Below are positions 11,322 to 21,164 of a DNA stretch of 64,000 bases, piece by piece. The notes beneath the pieces were generated by a model, which did not search any database, had not been told where the DNA came from, and was given only the letters and a program-made list of their open reading frames with translations. The number at the start of each line of letters is the position of its first letter. The stretch's first letter is position 1. Both the position numbers and the translations under genes were made by a program. This stretch comes from Sanderia malayensis (Eukaryota; Cnidaria; Scyphozoa; Semaeostomeae; Pelagiidae), in assembly GCA_013076295.1 (NCBI GenBank), contig RQOL01000876.1:496001-560000 (forward strand), given 5' to 3'.

Positions 11322-11368
11322 TTGTCATCTGAGGATGCTGACAGTTACTCAGCGAAACGTCATGTAAT
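11322..11368 (+). ncRNA. Hammerhead-ribozyme-like motif, right arm
   Basis: CTGAGGA (11329-11335), stem II GCTGA (11337-11341) paired with TCAGC (11349-11353), GAAA (11354-11357), then CGTC with the likely cleavage site after C11361. A short stem I can form between CAT (11326-11328) and ATG (11362-11364). Penelope-like elements are known to carry type I hammerheads in their terminal repeats, so position and sequence agree. Stem III is minimal, so activity as a monomer is uncertain. Confidence 0.5.
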
Positions 11369-11689
11369 TTTACTGGTTTTGTCATTTTTAACGGATTTGT
11401 CAATTATTTCATGGATTTGTCAATTATTAACTGAAATTGTCTCTGGTTTTTCTGATGTCTGTTCTTGTCGTCGTATACATTTTAAAATGTATCAAAATGT
11501 GAACGTCGGGTGGTTGTGTTGTGCAAGTAAATCGAAGGATAAAGGGAATCACAAAAATGGCGCCCTTTGAGCTTGTCAAGTGCGCCTCCACAGCACCCCT
11601 TTGCGCAATAACTTCGAATAGTTCCAAATAGAAGTGCTCCCGTGTGAGCGCAGCCTAATTGGAACAGTTCCAAATGGAACTGTTCATTA

Positions 11690-12780
11690 ATTTTTAAACA
11701 CTAGCAAGTTAACTGTCAGATCAGCGCACACTTGTCTAGTTGTCATACCCTTGCCAAGATGTTGTTAGTCGGAATTAAGTCCTTGGTATCAATATTCGCT
11801 CTTAGCGAGGCCACGACAACATGCGTCAATGATCAATTCATCTTTTTCAATTCTGCACATTCCCACGACAGTTATCCCCGCGTCAGACACACGAATAATT
11901 CTGATATCAGTGCTATTTTTAACTTCATTACATACAGCACTTCCACCATTGATATATAGATGGTAACGAATTTGCTATTCCCAACATTAAAAAAAGCTAC
12001 ATTTCTTGTGTCCCCCAATGAAAATTCTTTTAAATAATCCATTCCCATACCTACTCTCATACCATCCTCAAATGCTACAACAAACACAACTATTCAGCAA
12101 CATTACACCTCACATGCATAAATATCAGCAACTACTACAAAGGAGTACACATTGCAATTCACTCTCCATTTCTACTTGCACAACAGTACCTTCAGTATCG
12201 ATTACAGGTTCCCTTACCTTGCACATTACCAATCCATTTCATTCATTACATCACTTTTGCATCATACATATGCAATACATTTTTGCAAGGAGCGGTATTT
12301 TTCAATTCTGCATACCCTATCATATTATATTCCTCACCAACAAAATTTTCATAATTTCAAAACGCAACACGTAGACTTGATAAACATACCAATACCAATG
12401 TTCCACATGTACCCTACTAATCCCTGCTTCCATCTAACCAACATATTGAAAATTTAATTTAATTTTCGGATACATGACACAGTACGCATTTGGGCTATTT
12501 TTATAAGCTTCATGTAATGCTTAATTTTAGAACAGCTGCGTTTTGCACATTCCGACCCTTACCCATACGTATAAATACGACACACAACCAACTCAGTTTC
12601 CTTTTCGTAGCACAAAACGCAAAAATATTTAATTCAACATTAACTTTTTCAATGATTATTATTTGCTATTTTTATTTCAAGCATTTTCTATCGACATTGT
12701 CTGTTCGATATTCCTTTCTCTATTCCTTTCAAGCAATTTGTATAGAACTAAACGTGTTTCAAAGCATCCGCACAACTCTG
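11690..12780. other. No recognisable gene
   Basis: AT-rich, pyrimidine-rich sequence with only short overlapping ORFs. No domain or repeat structure was recognised. Confidence 0.4.
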
Positions 12781-13000
12781 ATCTATTGTTCGCAATGCGT
12801 CTCTACGTTGAGTTTCCAGTTTCCGTTCACGCCTTTCTGTCACCCTGGCTAAATGAGGGGCTGCAGTCTTCGCATGGCGGAAAATATGGACAAGGAACAA
12901 GCTTGCACTGCAAATCGGGGCTCGCAAATTACATGCACCGTATGGCTGGAGTATGGATGGAACTATTACAACTTCTTATTTATACTTTTCTAACGACGTA
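12780..13000 (+). mobile_element. Old Helitron fragment related to the array at 36-49 kb
   Basis: TCACCCTGGCTAAATGAGG, a diverged GGACAAGGAACAAGCTTG, GGGGCTCG, ATTACATGCACCGTATG and ATGGATGGAACTATTA occur here in the same order as at 41990-42375. There they are CACACTGGCTAAAATAGC, GGACCCAGAACAACTTGG, GGGGCTCGGGATTACATGCA and ATGGATGGAGCTATTA. Divergence is much higher than among the array units, so this is an older copy. Confidence 0.55.
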
Positions 13001-13093
13001 GTAATGAAGTAATGAAGTAATGAAGTAATGAAGTAATGAAGTAATGAAGTAATGAAGTATTGAAGTAATGAAGTAATGAAGTAATGAAGTAAA
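13001..13093. repeat. Octamer microsatellite (TGAAGTAA)n
   Basis: About eleven near-perfect copies of an 8-bp unit, GTAATGAA in phase from 13001, with one A-to-T change. It sits directly after the old Helitron fragment. Confidence 0.9.
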
Positions 13094-13640
13094 TTTTTTA
13101 CCCACAGTTATCTACTGACATAACCCTGTTATGTACACCTTGCTCAACTGTGAACAACGTACGAAACATTTTTCAAATAACATTCAATTTTCAAATAAAA
13201 TTCAATAAAACAAAATTCAATAAAACAAATAGTATCATGACGTAAGCAACCTTGTCCTATTATCACATTTTTATTGCTATTTACGCAAGAGATTAATTAG
13301 CAACTCTCTAAGGCGTTATACCTTGTTTCTACAGAGTGCCAAGTACCAATAACAAATTTAATGAATAAAACCTTATTGTCTCAGGTTTAAAAAGCCATGG
13401 TAAGAACAAAATTTATAAATGGAAAAACAACTATTGTTTTGACTACAAACAAAATGAAAAACGAGAAAAGCAGGCTTGTCTTCTCAACATTCTCCCCCTT
13501 CTTGACAGCTTTGTATGTCAACAAAATGTTCTTCATCTTGTGATACATTAAGAAGATGCCTCCATTACCAACACTATTTTTACCAACAGTCATTCAACAA
13601 TGTTCTAAAATACAAAGTTTTATCACCGATTGTTTCAATA
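13094..13640. other. No recognisable gene
   Basis: AT-rich sequence with an AAAACAAATTCAATAAAA-type low-complexity patch near 13190. Short ORFs only. Confidence 0.4.
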
Positions 13641-13649
13641 ACTTTTGTC

Positions 13650-13840
13650 CCATCTGTATTTCTGCCACTCTAGCTTCATTTTTTGCCAGGAAATGCTTGA
13701 GTGACTTTAGCAAGAGGCCAATGAGCTCCAGGGCTATCTGGAGAGATAACAATAACAATATCTCCTACTTTCAGAGTCTTTCTTTCTGTGTGCCGTTTTG
13801 TTGTTGGATTCAAACGAGGGAGCCATTGTTTTAACCAACG
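13650..13840 (-). pseudogene. BEL/Pao integrase C-terminal fragment (second copy)
   Basis: On the minus strand a frame reads LKVGDIVIVISPDSPGAHWP followed by LAKVTQAFPG. This is the DUF5641-like tail that ends BEL/Pao polyproteins. The longer element at 14150 has its own version (PDDIVIVADSNAIRGKWKIG), so this is a separate, shorter fragment. Confidence 0.5.
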
Positions 13841-14149
13841 TTGGTTCGGTCAGAACTCACTTCAGAGACATCCCAATAATCAAATCGTATTAATAACAGT
13901 TATACTTCGATTTTTATTAGTCTCTGTTGGGTTAAATGTCTCTTCTATCTAATTTACTCAAATATATTTCAGGTTAGCATTTCAAATCAGTTTTTCCGGT
14001 TAGCATTTCAAATCAGTTTTTCTTCGTAACTTGGTTGTGCAGCGTAGTTGAGGGTTCCAAAACGGCGAGAAAGTTTTCTATCTTTGTCTAAATTAAAGTG
14101 TTATAATTAAACATCCTCCGCCCCGATGGCAGCATCCTAATCATCGTGT

Positions 14150-14551
14150 TCAATCATGTGATTCTGCTGGGCATATAACTGCAACTTTCGTTATTGGTGG
14201 ACTGTACAATCCTGTCGCTGTTTTCACTTTTACATTGCGAACGCTTCCATCTGATCCTGGAAATGTTTCAACAATTCTTCCAATTTTCCATTTACCTCGG
14301 ATAGCGTTACTGTCGGCAACAATAACTATGTCATCTGGTTGAACGTTGCACTTATCGACGTGCCATTTCTTTTGAGGAATAAGTGATGGAAAAACGTCTC
14401 TTATCCATCTTTTCCAAAATGAGTTGACAATCTGTTGTACAAACTGGACACGTTGACGTGCATCCTTGGTTTCTTGAAGCGGGCCTTGTGGTACTTCTGA
14501 CGTAGCTCGTCCTATCAAATAAGTCATTTGGACATAAGTAGGCTCCATCAT
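14150..14551 (-). pseudogene. BEL/Pao integrase C-terminal (DUF5641-like) region
   Basis: The 133-residue ORF contains a Trp- and Lys-rich stretch (WKRWIRDVFPSLIPQKKW), then PDDIVIVADSNAIRGKWKIG and RNVKVKTATG. These are features of the beta-rich tail of BEL/Pao polyproteins. The integrase catalytic region precedes it at 14643-14870 in other frames. Confidence 0.6.
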
Positions 14552-14642
14552 CTGGGTCGTTGCGAATTTGACCGATTGGGCGTTGGTTCAATAAATTGGC
14601 AACTTCTAATAAACAAGTCTACAGCTCGAAAGGTTGTAGCAC

Positions 14643-14870
14643 CTACTCTCCGATTGCAATCTTCAATGCTCTTTTACAACTCATTACGAGTGCCTCTGCA
14701 GATCCATTTTGATGCGGTGCTGCTGGAATAGTAAAAATCCACTTTGTGCCTCTCTCCGTACAAAATTTTCTGAGTTGGTCTGCGTCAAACCCCTCAATCA
14801 TTTCTCGTAAAACCCTGTCTTCTCCCACCATTTGTGGCCCATTATCACTCAGAATAACTGCGGAAAATCC
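14643..14870 (-). pseudogene. BEL/Pao integrase catalytic core, partial
   Basis: The frame reads VILSDNGPQMVGE (second catalytic Asp), then TIPAAPHQNGSAEALV with the catalytic Glu. The spacing fits the D-35-E half of a retroviral-type integrase. The first Asp and the HHCC zinc domain are missing: just upstream the sequence jumps straight into unrelated reading, which implies an internal deletion. Confidence 0.55.
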
Positions 14871-15520
14871 TCAAATACAGAAAAATCGTCGAAGAACTTG
14901 CAGTAATTCCATTGTGATTCCACAAACATTCTTCACTTGGCGACATTCCTTGTATTCCTGTAATGCTGACACATGAGATGTTGGTGGCCAGGTTTCCTCT
15001 ACATCTTGTAAAAACACTGGTCCATTCATCTCTACCGTTGAGCTCTTGTACTTTGATTCCTCGGGAAAGATCATCTGCTACGTTATCTTCACTAGGAATA
15101 TCTCTCCATTGTCCTGGAATTGAGTTGCTTTGAATTTCACCTATTCTTGAAGATACAAACGGCTTATAGTTGCGCGATTGGTTTTGAATCCAACCCAAAG
15201 TAATCATACTGTCAGTGAAAAACATGACATCATTGAACTGTATTCTGGATTCTTCTTCAAATTGACTTTGCTAGATGTGATGCCAGAAAAGCAACTTGTA
15301 ATTCAAGAGGTGGAACAGTGAGCTGTTTCAAAGGTACTACTCTTGATTTAGCAGCAATGAATCTCACATTGAATTTTTCATCCTTATTTTCCTGTCGAAG
15401 ATATGCACATGCACCCAAAGCTTCTTGTAATGCGTCTGAGAATACGCATAGCAATACTTTTTGACTTGAATCCGCGGTCAATAATGCTCTCTTAAAGGAA
15501 ACATTGTTAAGCTTCTTCAT
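14845..15520 (-). pseudogene. BEL/Pao RNase H region
   Basis: Two frames together cover this domain. The first (15520-15257) reads LLCVFSDALQEALGACAYLR, then FIAAKSRVVPLKQLTVPPLE. The second (15225-14845) reads MFFTDSMITLGWIQNQSRNY, then VADDLSRG. FSDA, PPLELQ and FTDS supply the acidic residues expected of RNase H. A frameshift near 15240 separates the halves. Confidence 0.55.
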
Positions 15521-15529
15521 TCAGTAACT

Positions 15530-16080
15530 TTCTTTTGGTCAAACTGATACCTTCAGGAAACTGTTCTTCTTCCGCAATAAACTTCATGAACTCTGATTCA
15601 ACTTTAAACGAAAGTGTGTCTGACTTTCTGTTCCATACAAATCCTAGTACCTTTTCTTCTGCTTCATTTTCTAACATTTGATTTTTTCTGGTACGCTATC
15701 ATCTTGGCTTTTCACTCAGATCCTTGTTTGATGCCCATCCTTTTACTTGAAAACCACCATCCTTTAAAATACTGTCAATGTCCTCTGCAAGCTTCTTTGC
15801 TTCTTTTACTGTATTGACTGATTCACAAATTTCATCCATTTAAACATTCTCGATGACCACTCTTGCTGCATCCGGTGCCAGATGTTCATTCTCCTTTGCT
15901 GTCTTTCTTTGTGCAATCTGAGCCATTGCAGGCGCTGGCTTGTCTCCAAATGTTAAAACTGTTTTAACATACACATCAGGTTCTCTATCTGTATCTAAAC
16001 TTCTCCACAGGAATCTATGTACATGCTGATCTTACACTGGTATTAGTATGCGATGATACATCTTTGAAATGTCACCAATC
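15530..16080 (-). pseudogene. BEL/Pao reverse transcriptase C-terminal part, catalytic box destroyed
   Basis: On the minus strand a frame reads HRFLWRSLDTDREPDVYVKT, then LTFGDKPAPAMAQIAQRKTA. The expected YMDD box at about 15833-15842 reads stop-M-D-E: the Tyr codon has become TAA and the second Asp has become Glu. The frame then continues ICESVNTVKEAKKLAEDID. The polymerase is therefore dead by two independent changes. Confidence 0.5.
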
Positions 16081-17177
16081 AATGCCACTTCTCTTTCTCG
16101 GAAACGAAGATTAATTCCAAACAGATTGTTCAATAGATCTGGGACATTCATGCAGTAATCATTCAGCTGATGACTTTGATAAGCTGATGATGAGTTGAAC
16201 ACAATCCTGATCGGTGTACTTTTCTTTTCTGGTCTCAAGAATGCATGATGTGGAATGTAGTCAGCTTTTAGATGGCTGACTGTACTGCGTTTCTGAAAAG
16301 AGGTTGCTCTGATTGGTGCTGTGGCACGCATGCGTGATTTCATTTCAATTGTCATCCATGACATGAGTGCATGTAATGTTGGTGTTTTCTTGTCTTGTTC
16401 CAGATCTCTTGCCCATACTTTACTATCGTCAGAACACATTTTCTGTTCTATTATTGATAGCATATGACTATTGTCCATGTCATTTCGTATACCAACTTCC
16501 TTTAGTGTGTTATAGCAACGCTTAGCCAGATGTACCAGGTTGCAAAAACGGGCATCTTCGCCTTCATGAATTGGTCTAAATTTTATGATATCTTGTGTGA
16601 TAGTATCCGATACAAAACGTAGATTACCATAGATGTTAGCATCTAGATATTCCCAAGCAGCATAACAATCAGTTCCTATCCCCTTTATCAGGTCCAACGG
16701 TTTTTCTTTCAAGCATGTACGCAGTAGAGTAATTGCATCTCTCTTTGTGTATCTAGCCCCGATTGCATGCTCGGAATCTGAACGAAATATTGCATATTCA
16801 CGTACATCCCCCGAAAATGATGGCAGTTTAGGTTTTTCAAGCTTAAAACCACAACTTGTGTATTCTATCTTGGCATTTTCATTTCTTTTTCCGAGGATGG
16901 AACCCCTTGATGGTTGTGGATCGTCCTCTGGCAGTAAATGGTCAGCAACTACTTGCAAATGGTCCTCATTGTAAAAAATTTTGTCCTCGGTGGTTTCTCG
17001 GGTCATGGTCTGCATTCTTGTAACTCCATTGCTCTGTTCTGGGTTTTTGTGGGTATTGTCTTCTTGGCAAATTTCTAAATCGAAAGAACTCACATTTAGT
17101 TGTTCAACGCTGTCTTGCATGGTTCTTTTGCCTTTCAATTTCTCAATAAACTCCTTTGTTCTGGTTTCGGCATGCAT
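16032..17177 (-). pseudogene. BEL/Pao Gag fused to reverse transcriptase by internal deletion
   Basis: This 381-codon ORF contains a DUF1759-like Gag domain (KPKLPSFSGDVREYAIF, then HAIGARYTKRDAITLL) up to about residue 295. It then switches without a break to reverse transcriptase sequence (ADYIPHHAFLRPEKKSTPIR, then IVFNSSSAYQSHQLND and REREVALIGDISKMYHRI). Zinc knuckles, protease and the first part of the RT are absent, so a large in-frame deletion made a Gag-RT chimera. It cannot replicate by itself. Confidence 0.65.
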
Positions 17178-17360
17178 AAATAAATCTTGACTTTTTTCAA
17201 GCCACTTTTCTTCCCTTTCATAATCCTTGTCATCTTCTATTAACTTCGTGAATTCTTCATGTTTGCTGACCAGTTCATTGCCACCATTGTCCGAAATAAC
17301 TTTTTAAGGCTTCCCACGATGACTTGCCATACGATAAAAGGCATTCAAGAATGAATCAGT

Positions 17361-17520
17361 GTCCAGGGCAATTCCTGTGAGAAAAATGGCCCTGGACAGC
17401 AGTCACAGCAGAATGGCGTAAACATTTTTATGCATGCGCATTTTTGCTAGGAAATGTTGAAATCCAGCCAACTTCCTCATGGGAGCTGTGAGAAAAATAG
17501 CCCTGTTCAGCAGTGACAGC
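17361..17520. repeat. Duplicated CTGTGAGAAAAAT hairpin motif upstream of the U1-like sequence
   Basis: CTGTGAGAAAAATGGCCCTG (from 17376) and CTGTGAGAAAAATAGCCCTG (from 17486) are followed in both cases by CAGCAGT(C/G)ACAGC, a direct repeat about 110 bp apart. The first copy lies in a perfect 10-bp inverted repeat: TGTCCAGGGC (17361-17370) pairs with GCCCTGGACA (17390-17399). Confidence 0.6.
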
Positions 17521-17532
17521 TACGAGAATTTC

Positions 17533-17697
17533 ATACTTACCTGATGGGCAAGAAAATATGATTCGCAAGGTGTTTCTTCCAGGGTGATTCCATTCCATTG
17601 CACTTGGGTTTGGCTGACCCATGCGATTACTGCAAAAGCTAGAATCTCAACCCTAAAACTTCTGGTAGTAGGGACCTCCGTTCGCTCTAGTCACCTC
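17533..17697 (+). ncRNA. U1 snRNA-like gene or pseudogene
   Basis: The segment begins ATACTTACCTG, the universal U1 5' end that pairs with 5' splice sites. At the right distances come CCATTGCACTTGGG (U1 loop II, normally AUUGCACUCC), GGCTGACCCATGCGATTACTG (normally GCUGACCCCUGCGAUUUCCC) and GTAGTAGGGACCTCCGTTCG (normally GUAGUGGGGGACUGCGUUCG). Total length is about 165 nt, as expected. The 5' arm and U1A-binding loop are kept. Loop I and the Sm-site region (AAAACTTCTGG in place of AAUUUGUGG) are changed, which favours a pseudogene or a diverged variant. Confidence 0.75.
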
Positions 17698-17914
17698 CTT
17701 AAAGTGACAAGAAGAGCATCCCTAACAAATTGCAATAATCTTGGCATTCACAATAATATTGGTTCAACATCGGTAAGATATCTATGGATTATTCATCCAT
17801 TCCTGTTCCAGATATAGATATACCTTTTGCATAAAAAAGCACACAGTCGTCCTGTTTACATTTGCTTTCATCAGACTTTCGTTTGGACATTATGTGAAGT
17901 TGAGTGGATCAAGT

Positions 17915-18198
17915 TACCCTGGGTTCCAGAGCCTCGAGAAAAAAAAAGCTAAAAAGAAAAAAAAGCTAAAAAGTTCAAAAAAACAACAGCTCAAAAAGCT
18001 CAAATCAGAACAATAAAAGAAAGAAAGAAAAAAATCGAGGAAAAAAACGAAGGAAAAAAGAAAGAAAATAGAGTTTTCCTTTTGTTTTCCTTTGGTCAAT
18101 TTTCTTTCTATTTTTTCTCTTTTTCTTTCTTTTTTTTATCTGATTTTGTTTTGATTTTGTTTTTTTGTTTCTTTCTCGAGGCTCTGGCACCCAGCGTA
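17915..18198. mobile_element. TA-flanked MITE with purine/pyrimidine hairpin interior
   Basis: The ends are CCCTGGGTTCCAGAGCCTCG and, inverted, CGAGGCTCTGGCACCCAGCG; a further GAGAAA/TTTCTC extends the repeat to about 25 bp. TA flanks both sides. The left half is almost pure A/G and the right half almost pure T/C, so the arms can fold into one long hairpin. A TA duplication with short inverted ends suggests a Tc1/mariner-type origin. No coding capacity. Confidence 0.7.
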
Positions 18199-18432
18199 GG
18201 ATGAAGTTAGCGTTTAGCAACGATTCTTTTGCCTATGACCATACCACGGTTCTCGTCCGATCACCCTAGTCAAGTATTGTCGGGCCATCTGGTGTTGTAG
18301 GCTTTCTTTTCTGTTTTGAAGTCTTAACGCAATGATAGCAAACATGCTCAGGTCTTTGACACTCTGACAAAAATACGATGTCAAGTATCTTACATACAAA
18401 CATATCATCTATTCCATCTTGAAAATGTTGAA

Positions 18433-19123
18433 ATGCTTTTGGATAACCTTGATCACAAATTTCATATTATAGGACCAAGTGAAACCAGGCACAGTAAAAA
18501 TAACGATGACCGTATTAAACAACTTAACATTGAAGGTATTAATAACTACGTAGGTCAAATGGGTACTAACTTGAAAGGCGGTTGTGGATTTTTTGTTGCT
18601 GACTACCTCTCATTTTCTATACGATCAGATCTCAACAAAACTTATCAAGATCCAAGTTGTGAATTTGAAGCATTTTGGATTGAAGTTGAAAATAAAACAA
18701 AAGCAAACTCAATCTTTGGTGTTGTATATAACCAACCCCGTAGGAATACATCTGCCTTTCTAGATTACCTGCAGACAGCTTTTACCAAAATAAATAAGGA
18801 AAATAAACTAGCTTTTGCATGTGGGACTTCAACCTTAACCTTGTTAAATGAGATACTTCACCAAACGTTGATTCTTAATTGATAATGCACCCGGATTAAT
18901 TGATAATATTTTTATGAACTCACTGGACCCTTTAACAGTAAGTTGTAATCTGGGCGACAAAATATCTGATCATTTGCCCATTTTTGTGATTTTGGGGAAT
19001 AAGTTAGATGAAGGAAAAATTAATAGTAAAGGCATGTATAGGGATTACCCTATGTTTTACAAGGAAGCTTACATACAAGAAGCTCAACAAATCGATTTTT
19101 ACCATAATGTAAGCATAACCTAG
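18433..19123 (+). pseudogene. LINE AP-endonuclease fragments
   Basis: The first frame (149 codons) includes GPSETRHSKNNDDRIKQLNI, GGCGFFVADYLSFSIRSDL and FEAFWIEVENKT, the layout of the central part of APE-type LINE endonucleases. A second frame (18914-19123) has NLGDKISDHLPIFVIL, which carries the SDH catalytic triplet near the domain end. Family knowledge: this enzyme nicks the target DNA. The frames are broken. Confidence 0.55.
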
Positions 19124-19639
19124 ATATTGACATAAACTCCGAATATGAGCATTTTCAAAATAAATGTTTGGAATAATTATTAAATAAGCATGCCCCCTTA
19201 AAACCCAAATCAAAGCGGTTTAAAAAGCAACAACGTAAACCTTGGATAACCAATGGTATTCTTAAATCTATTAAAACAAAGAATTCCCTTTTTAAAAATT
19301 CATTAGGACAAAAGACGAATTGTGGTTTCAACGATATAAAATTTTCCGAAACAACCTTAATCGAGTAATAAAATCAAGTAAACAAAACTATTATACTTTA
19401 TACTTTAAAGAGTTTAAAATTAACTTAAAATAATTTGGAAAGGTATTAATGAAATCTTAAATAGAAATATCACTAATACCAGTCAAGCTTTTAAGCTAAA
19501 TTTGGAAGGAAAATTAGTATCTGATGATAAGAAGGTCGCAAATACATTTAATAGGTTTTTCACAAACATAGCACGGACGCTTGCCAACAATTCAAGGCAG
19601 TTTCTTTATCAGTCCTGTTGATTCAAGCAAAGTTAAATG

Positions 19640-20967
19640 AGAACTTATGAGTTTAGACGAGTCTAAATCGCTAGGAACTTATGACATTCCACTGACTTGG
19701 TTAACGAATCTTTCAGTTCAGGTATACACCCATCTTTGCTTAAATTTGCCAAAGTTATACCAATATGCAAGTCTAAACTTGATGTTTCGAATTACCGCCC
19801 AATATCACTATTGCCAATTTTCAATAAAATGTTTGAAAAACTTGCGCATAAAAGACTTACAAGTTTCTTAGAATATCATGATGTACTGTTTTCATATAAA
19901 GTTCGCTTTCAAAAGAATAAATCTACTACACAAGCAATTTTGGACCTTTGCAATCAATTAACAATGGCTATAGATAATAAAGAAATATCTAGCTGCCTAT
20001 TTTTAGACTTTGCTAAAGCTTTTGACAGGGTTGATCACAAAATTATATTAGACAAACTGTACCACTATGAAGGTATACGAGGCACTGCCCTAAACTGGTT
20101 CAGGTCTTATTTATCAAATCGCACTCGGAAAGTTTGCATAAACGGTATTTTAGCAGAACGAAATTATATTACTCATGGTGTGCCCCAGGGAAATGTATTA
20201 GGACAACTTTTATTCCTTTTATATATAAATGGCTTGCCTTCATGCTCCAAAATATTTAAATTTCAGCTTTTTGCAGATGATACCAGCATCTTTTTTCTCA
20301 TGAAAACGCAAAAGACTTGGAGTCCATTGTAAATAATGAACTTAAAAATGTTTCAAAATGGCATTCAGGGTTAATCTGCTAACAGATTAACCCTGAATGT
20401 TGATAAATCTAATTTTCTTAAAACTTCAAATAAAAGAAAAGCAGACACTACCATTGATATTAAAATTGATAACCTTTCTATATAAGAAAAGGACTGTGTT
20501 AAATATCGTGGTGTTCTTATTGATAACACATTAAGCTGGAAACAACACTCGCAATATGTTAATACGAAAACTTCAAAAGGTATTGGTGTACTTACGAAAA
20601 TGAGACATTTCGTACAAACTGATGTACTTAAACAATTATATCATGCTTTTATTTTTCCGCACTTAAGCTACGGTCTTATAAATTGGGGTAAGGCCCCAAA
20701 GTGTGCAACCACAAAACTGAATAAGCGTCTTAAAAAAGCAGTTAGAATTATGACTTTTCAGGCTATAAAGATAACTCAAAGCCTTTGTTTACAAAGTTAG
20801 GTCTTCTTAACTTTGAAAATACTCATGAGCTACAACTGGTTCCAGGTATGGAAAGAAACAAATGCTCGACGATGCGGCTAATACCAAACTATAAATTCTT
20901 GAATATAATGCAAATAATTCGAATAATACGAATATATTGGTTAAATGACGATGATTATAAAGAATAG
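19640..20967 (+). pseudogene. LINE reverse transcriptase, broken
   Basis: The frame at 19697-20332 contains FAKVIPICKSKLDVSNYRPI, CLFLDFAKAFDRVDHKIILD, HGVPQGNVLGQLLFLLYING and QLFADDTSIFF. These are RT motifs with the FADD catalytic box intact. A stop follows at about 20330. The thumb region (SYGLINWGKAPKCATTKLNK) continues in another frame at 20600-20800. Not functional as it stands. Confidence 0.65.
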
Positions 20968-21138
20968 GTATGAAAGTAACTTCCAAATAACAAACTGCTA
21001 TACAAGCTCTCTGCACGCACTATACAAATGTCGGTTACTTCGTCGTCCACTATCCTCAAGTGACGGCTAGTTTCTCCAGGGGCGCATCCAGACTGTATCG
21101 ACTGTAGCTCGAGCTACAGTGAAATCTGTGACGAGATA

Positions 21139-21163
21139 TTATTATTATTATTATTATTAAAAC
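21139..21163. repeat. (ATT)n tail of the minus-strand LINE
   Basis: Read on the minus strand this is a (TAA)n tract at the 3' end of the LINE at 21165-23268. CR1/L2-type LINEs usually end in such short simple repeats. A related LINE at 29955-32572 ends in a similar ATTATTAAAATG-rich tail. Confidence 0.6.
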
Positions 21164-21164
21164 G

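Larger units (their letters stand above)
9336..11487. mobile_element. Palindrome of two Penelope-like element 3' halves
   Basis: 9336-10390 is the near-perfect reverse complement of 10427-11487, with a spacer of about 36 bp. Both arms encode the end of a Penelope-like polyprotein: a post-reverse-transcriptase segment (FTGLYSHFDSLTPLKFKRNL) followed by a GIY-YIG-type endonuclease region. Each arm ends with a hammerhead-like motif. Penelope-like elements are known to insert as partial and inverted copies. The RT catalytic core is absent from both arms. Confidence 0.8.
8630..11690. mobile_element. Possible DNA transposon carrying the Penelope palindrome inside
   Basis: GGTTCCATTTGGAACCGTACC near 8635 and its inverted counterpart near 11661-11685 (GGAACAGTTCCAAATGGAAC) could be degenerate terminal inverted repeats. 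Further GTTCCATTTGGAACC copies lie inside, near 8750. If so, the 9336-11487 palindrome is nested within it. The ends are not sharp and I see no clear duplication. Confidence 0.3.
14150..17177 (-). mobile_element. BEL/Pao LTR retrotransposon remnant
   Basis: On the minus strand, from 17177 downwards: Gag (DUF1759-like), an internal deletion that fuses Gag to reverse transcriptase, the rest of the RT, an RNase H region, part of an integrase and the DUF5641-like tail. This is the order of BEL/Pao elements. The protease and the N-terminal half of the integrase are missing, and frames are broken many times. No LTRs were recognised. Confidence 0.75.
18433..21130 (+). mobile_element. LINE (CR1/L2-like), decayed, plus strand
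   Basis: Parts of an AP endonuclease (18433-19123) and of a reverse transcriptase (19640-20967) follow one another on the plus strand with many frameshifts. The element ends near the (ATT)n tract at 21139, where it meets the minus-strand LINE tail to tail. Confidence 0.7.
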
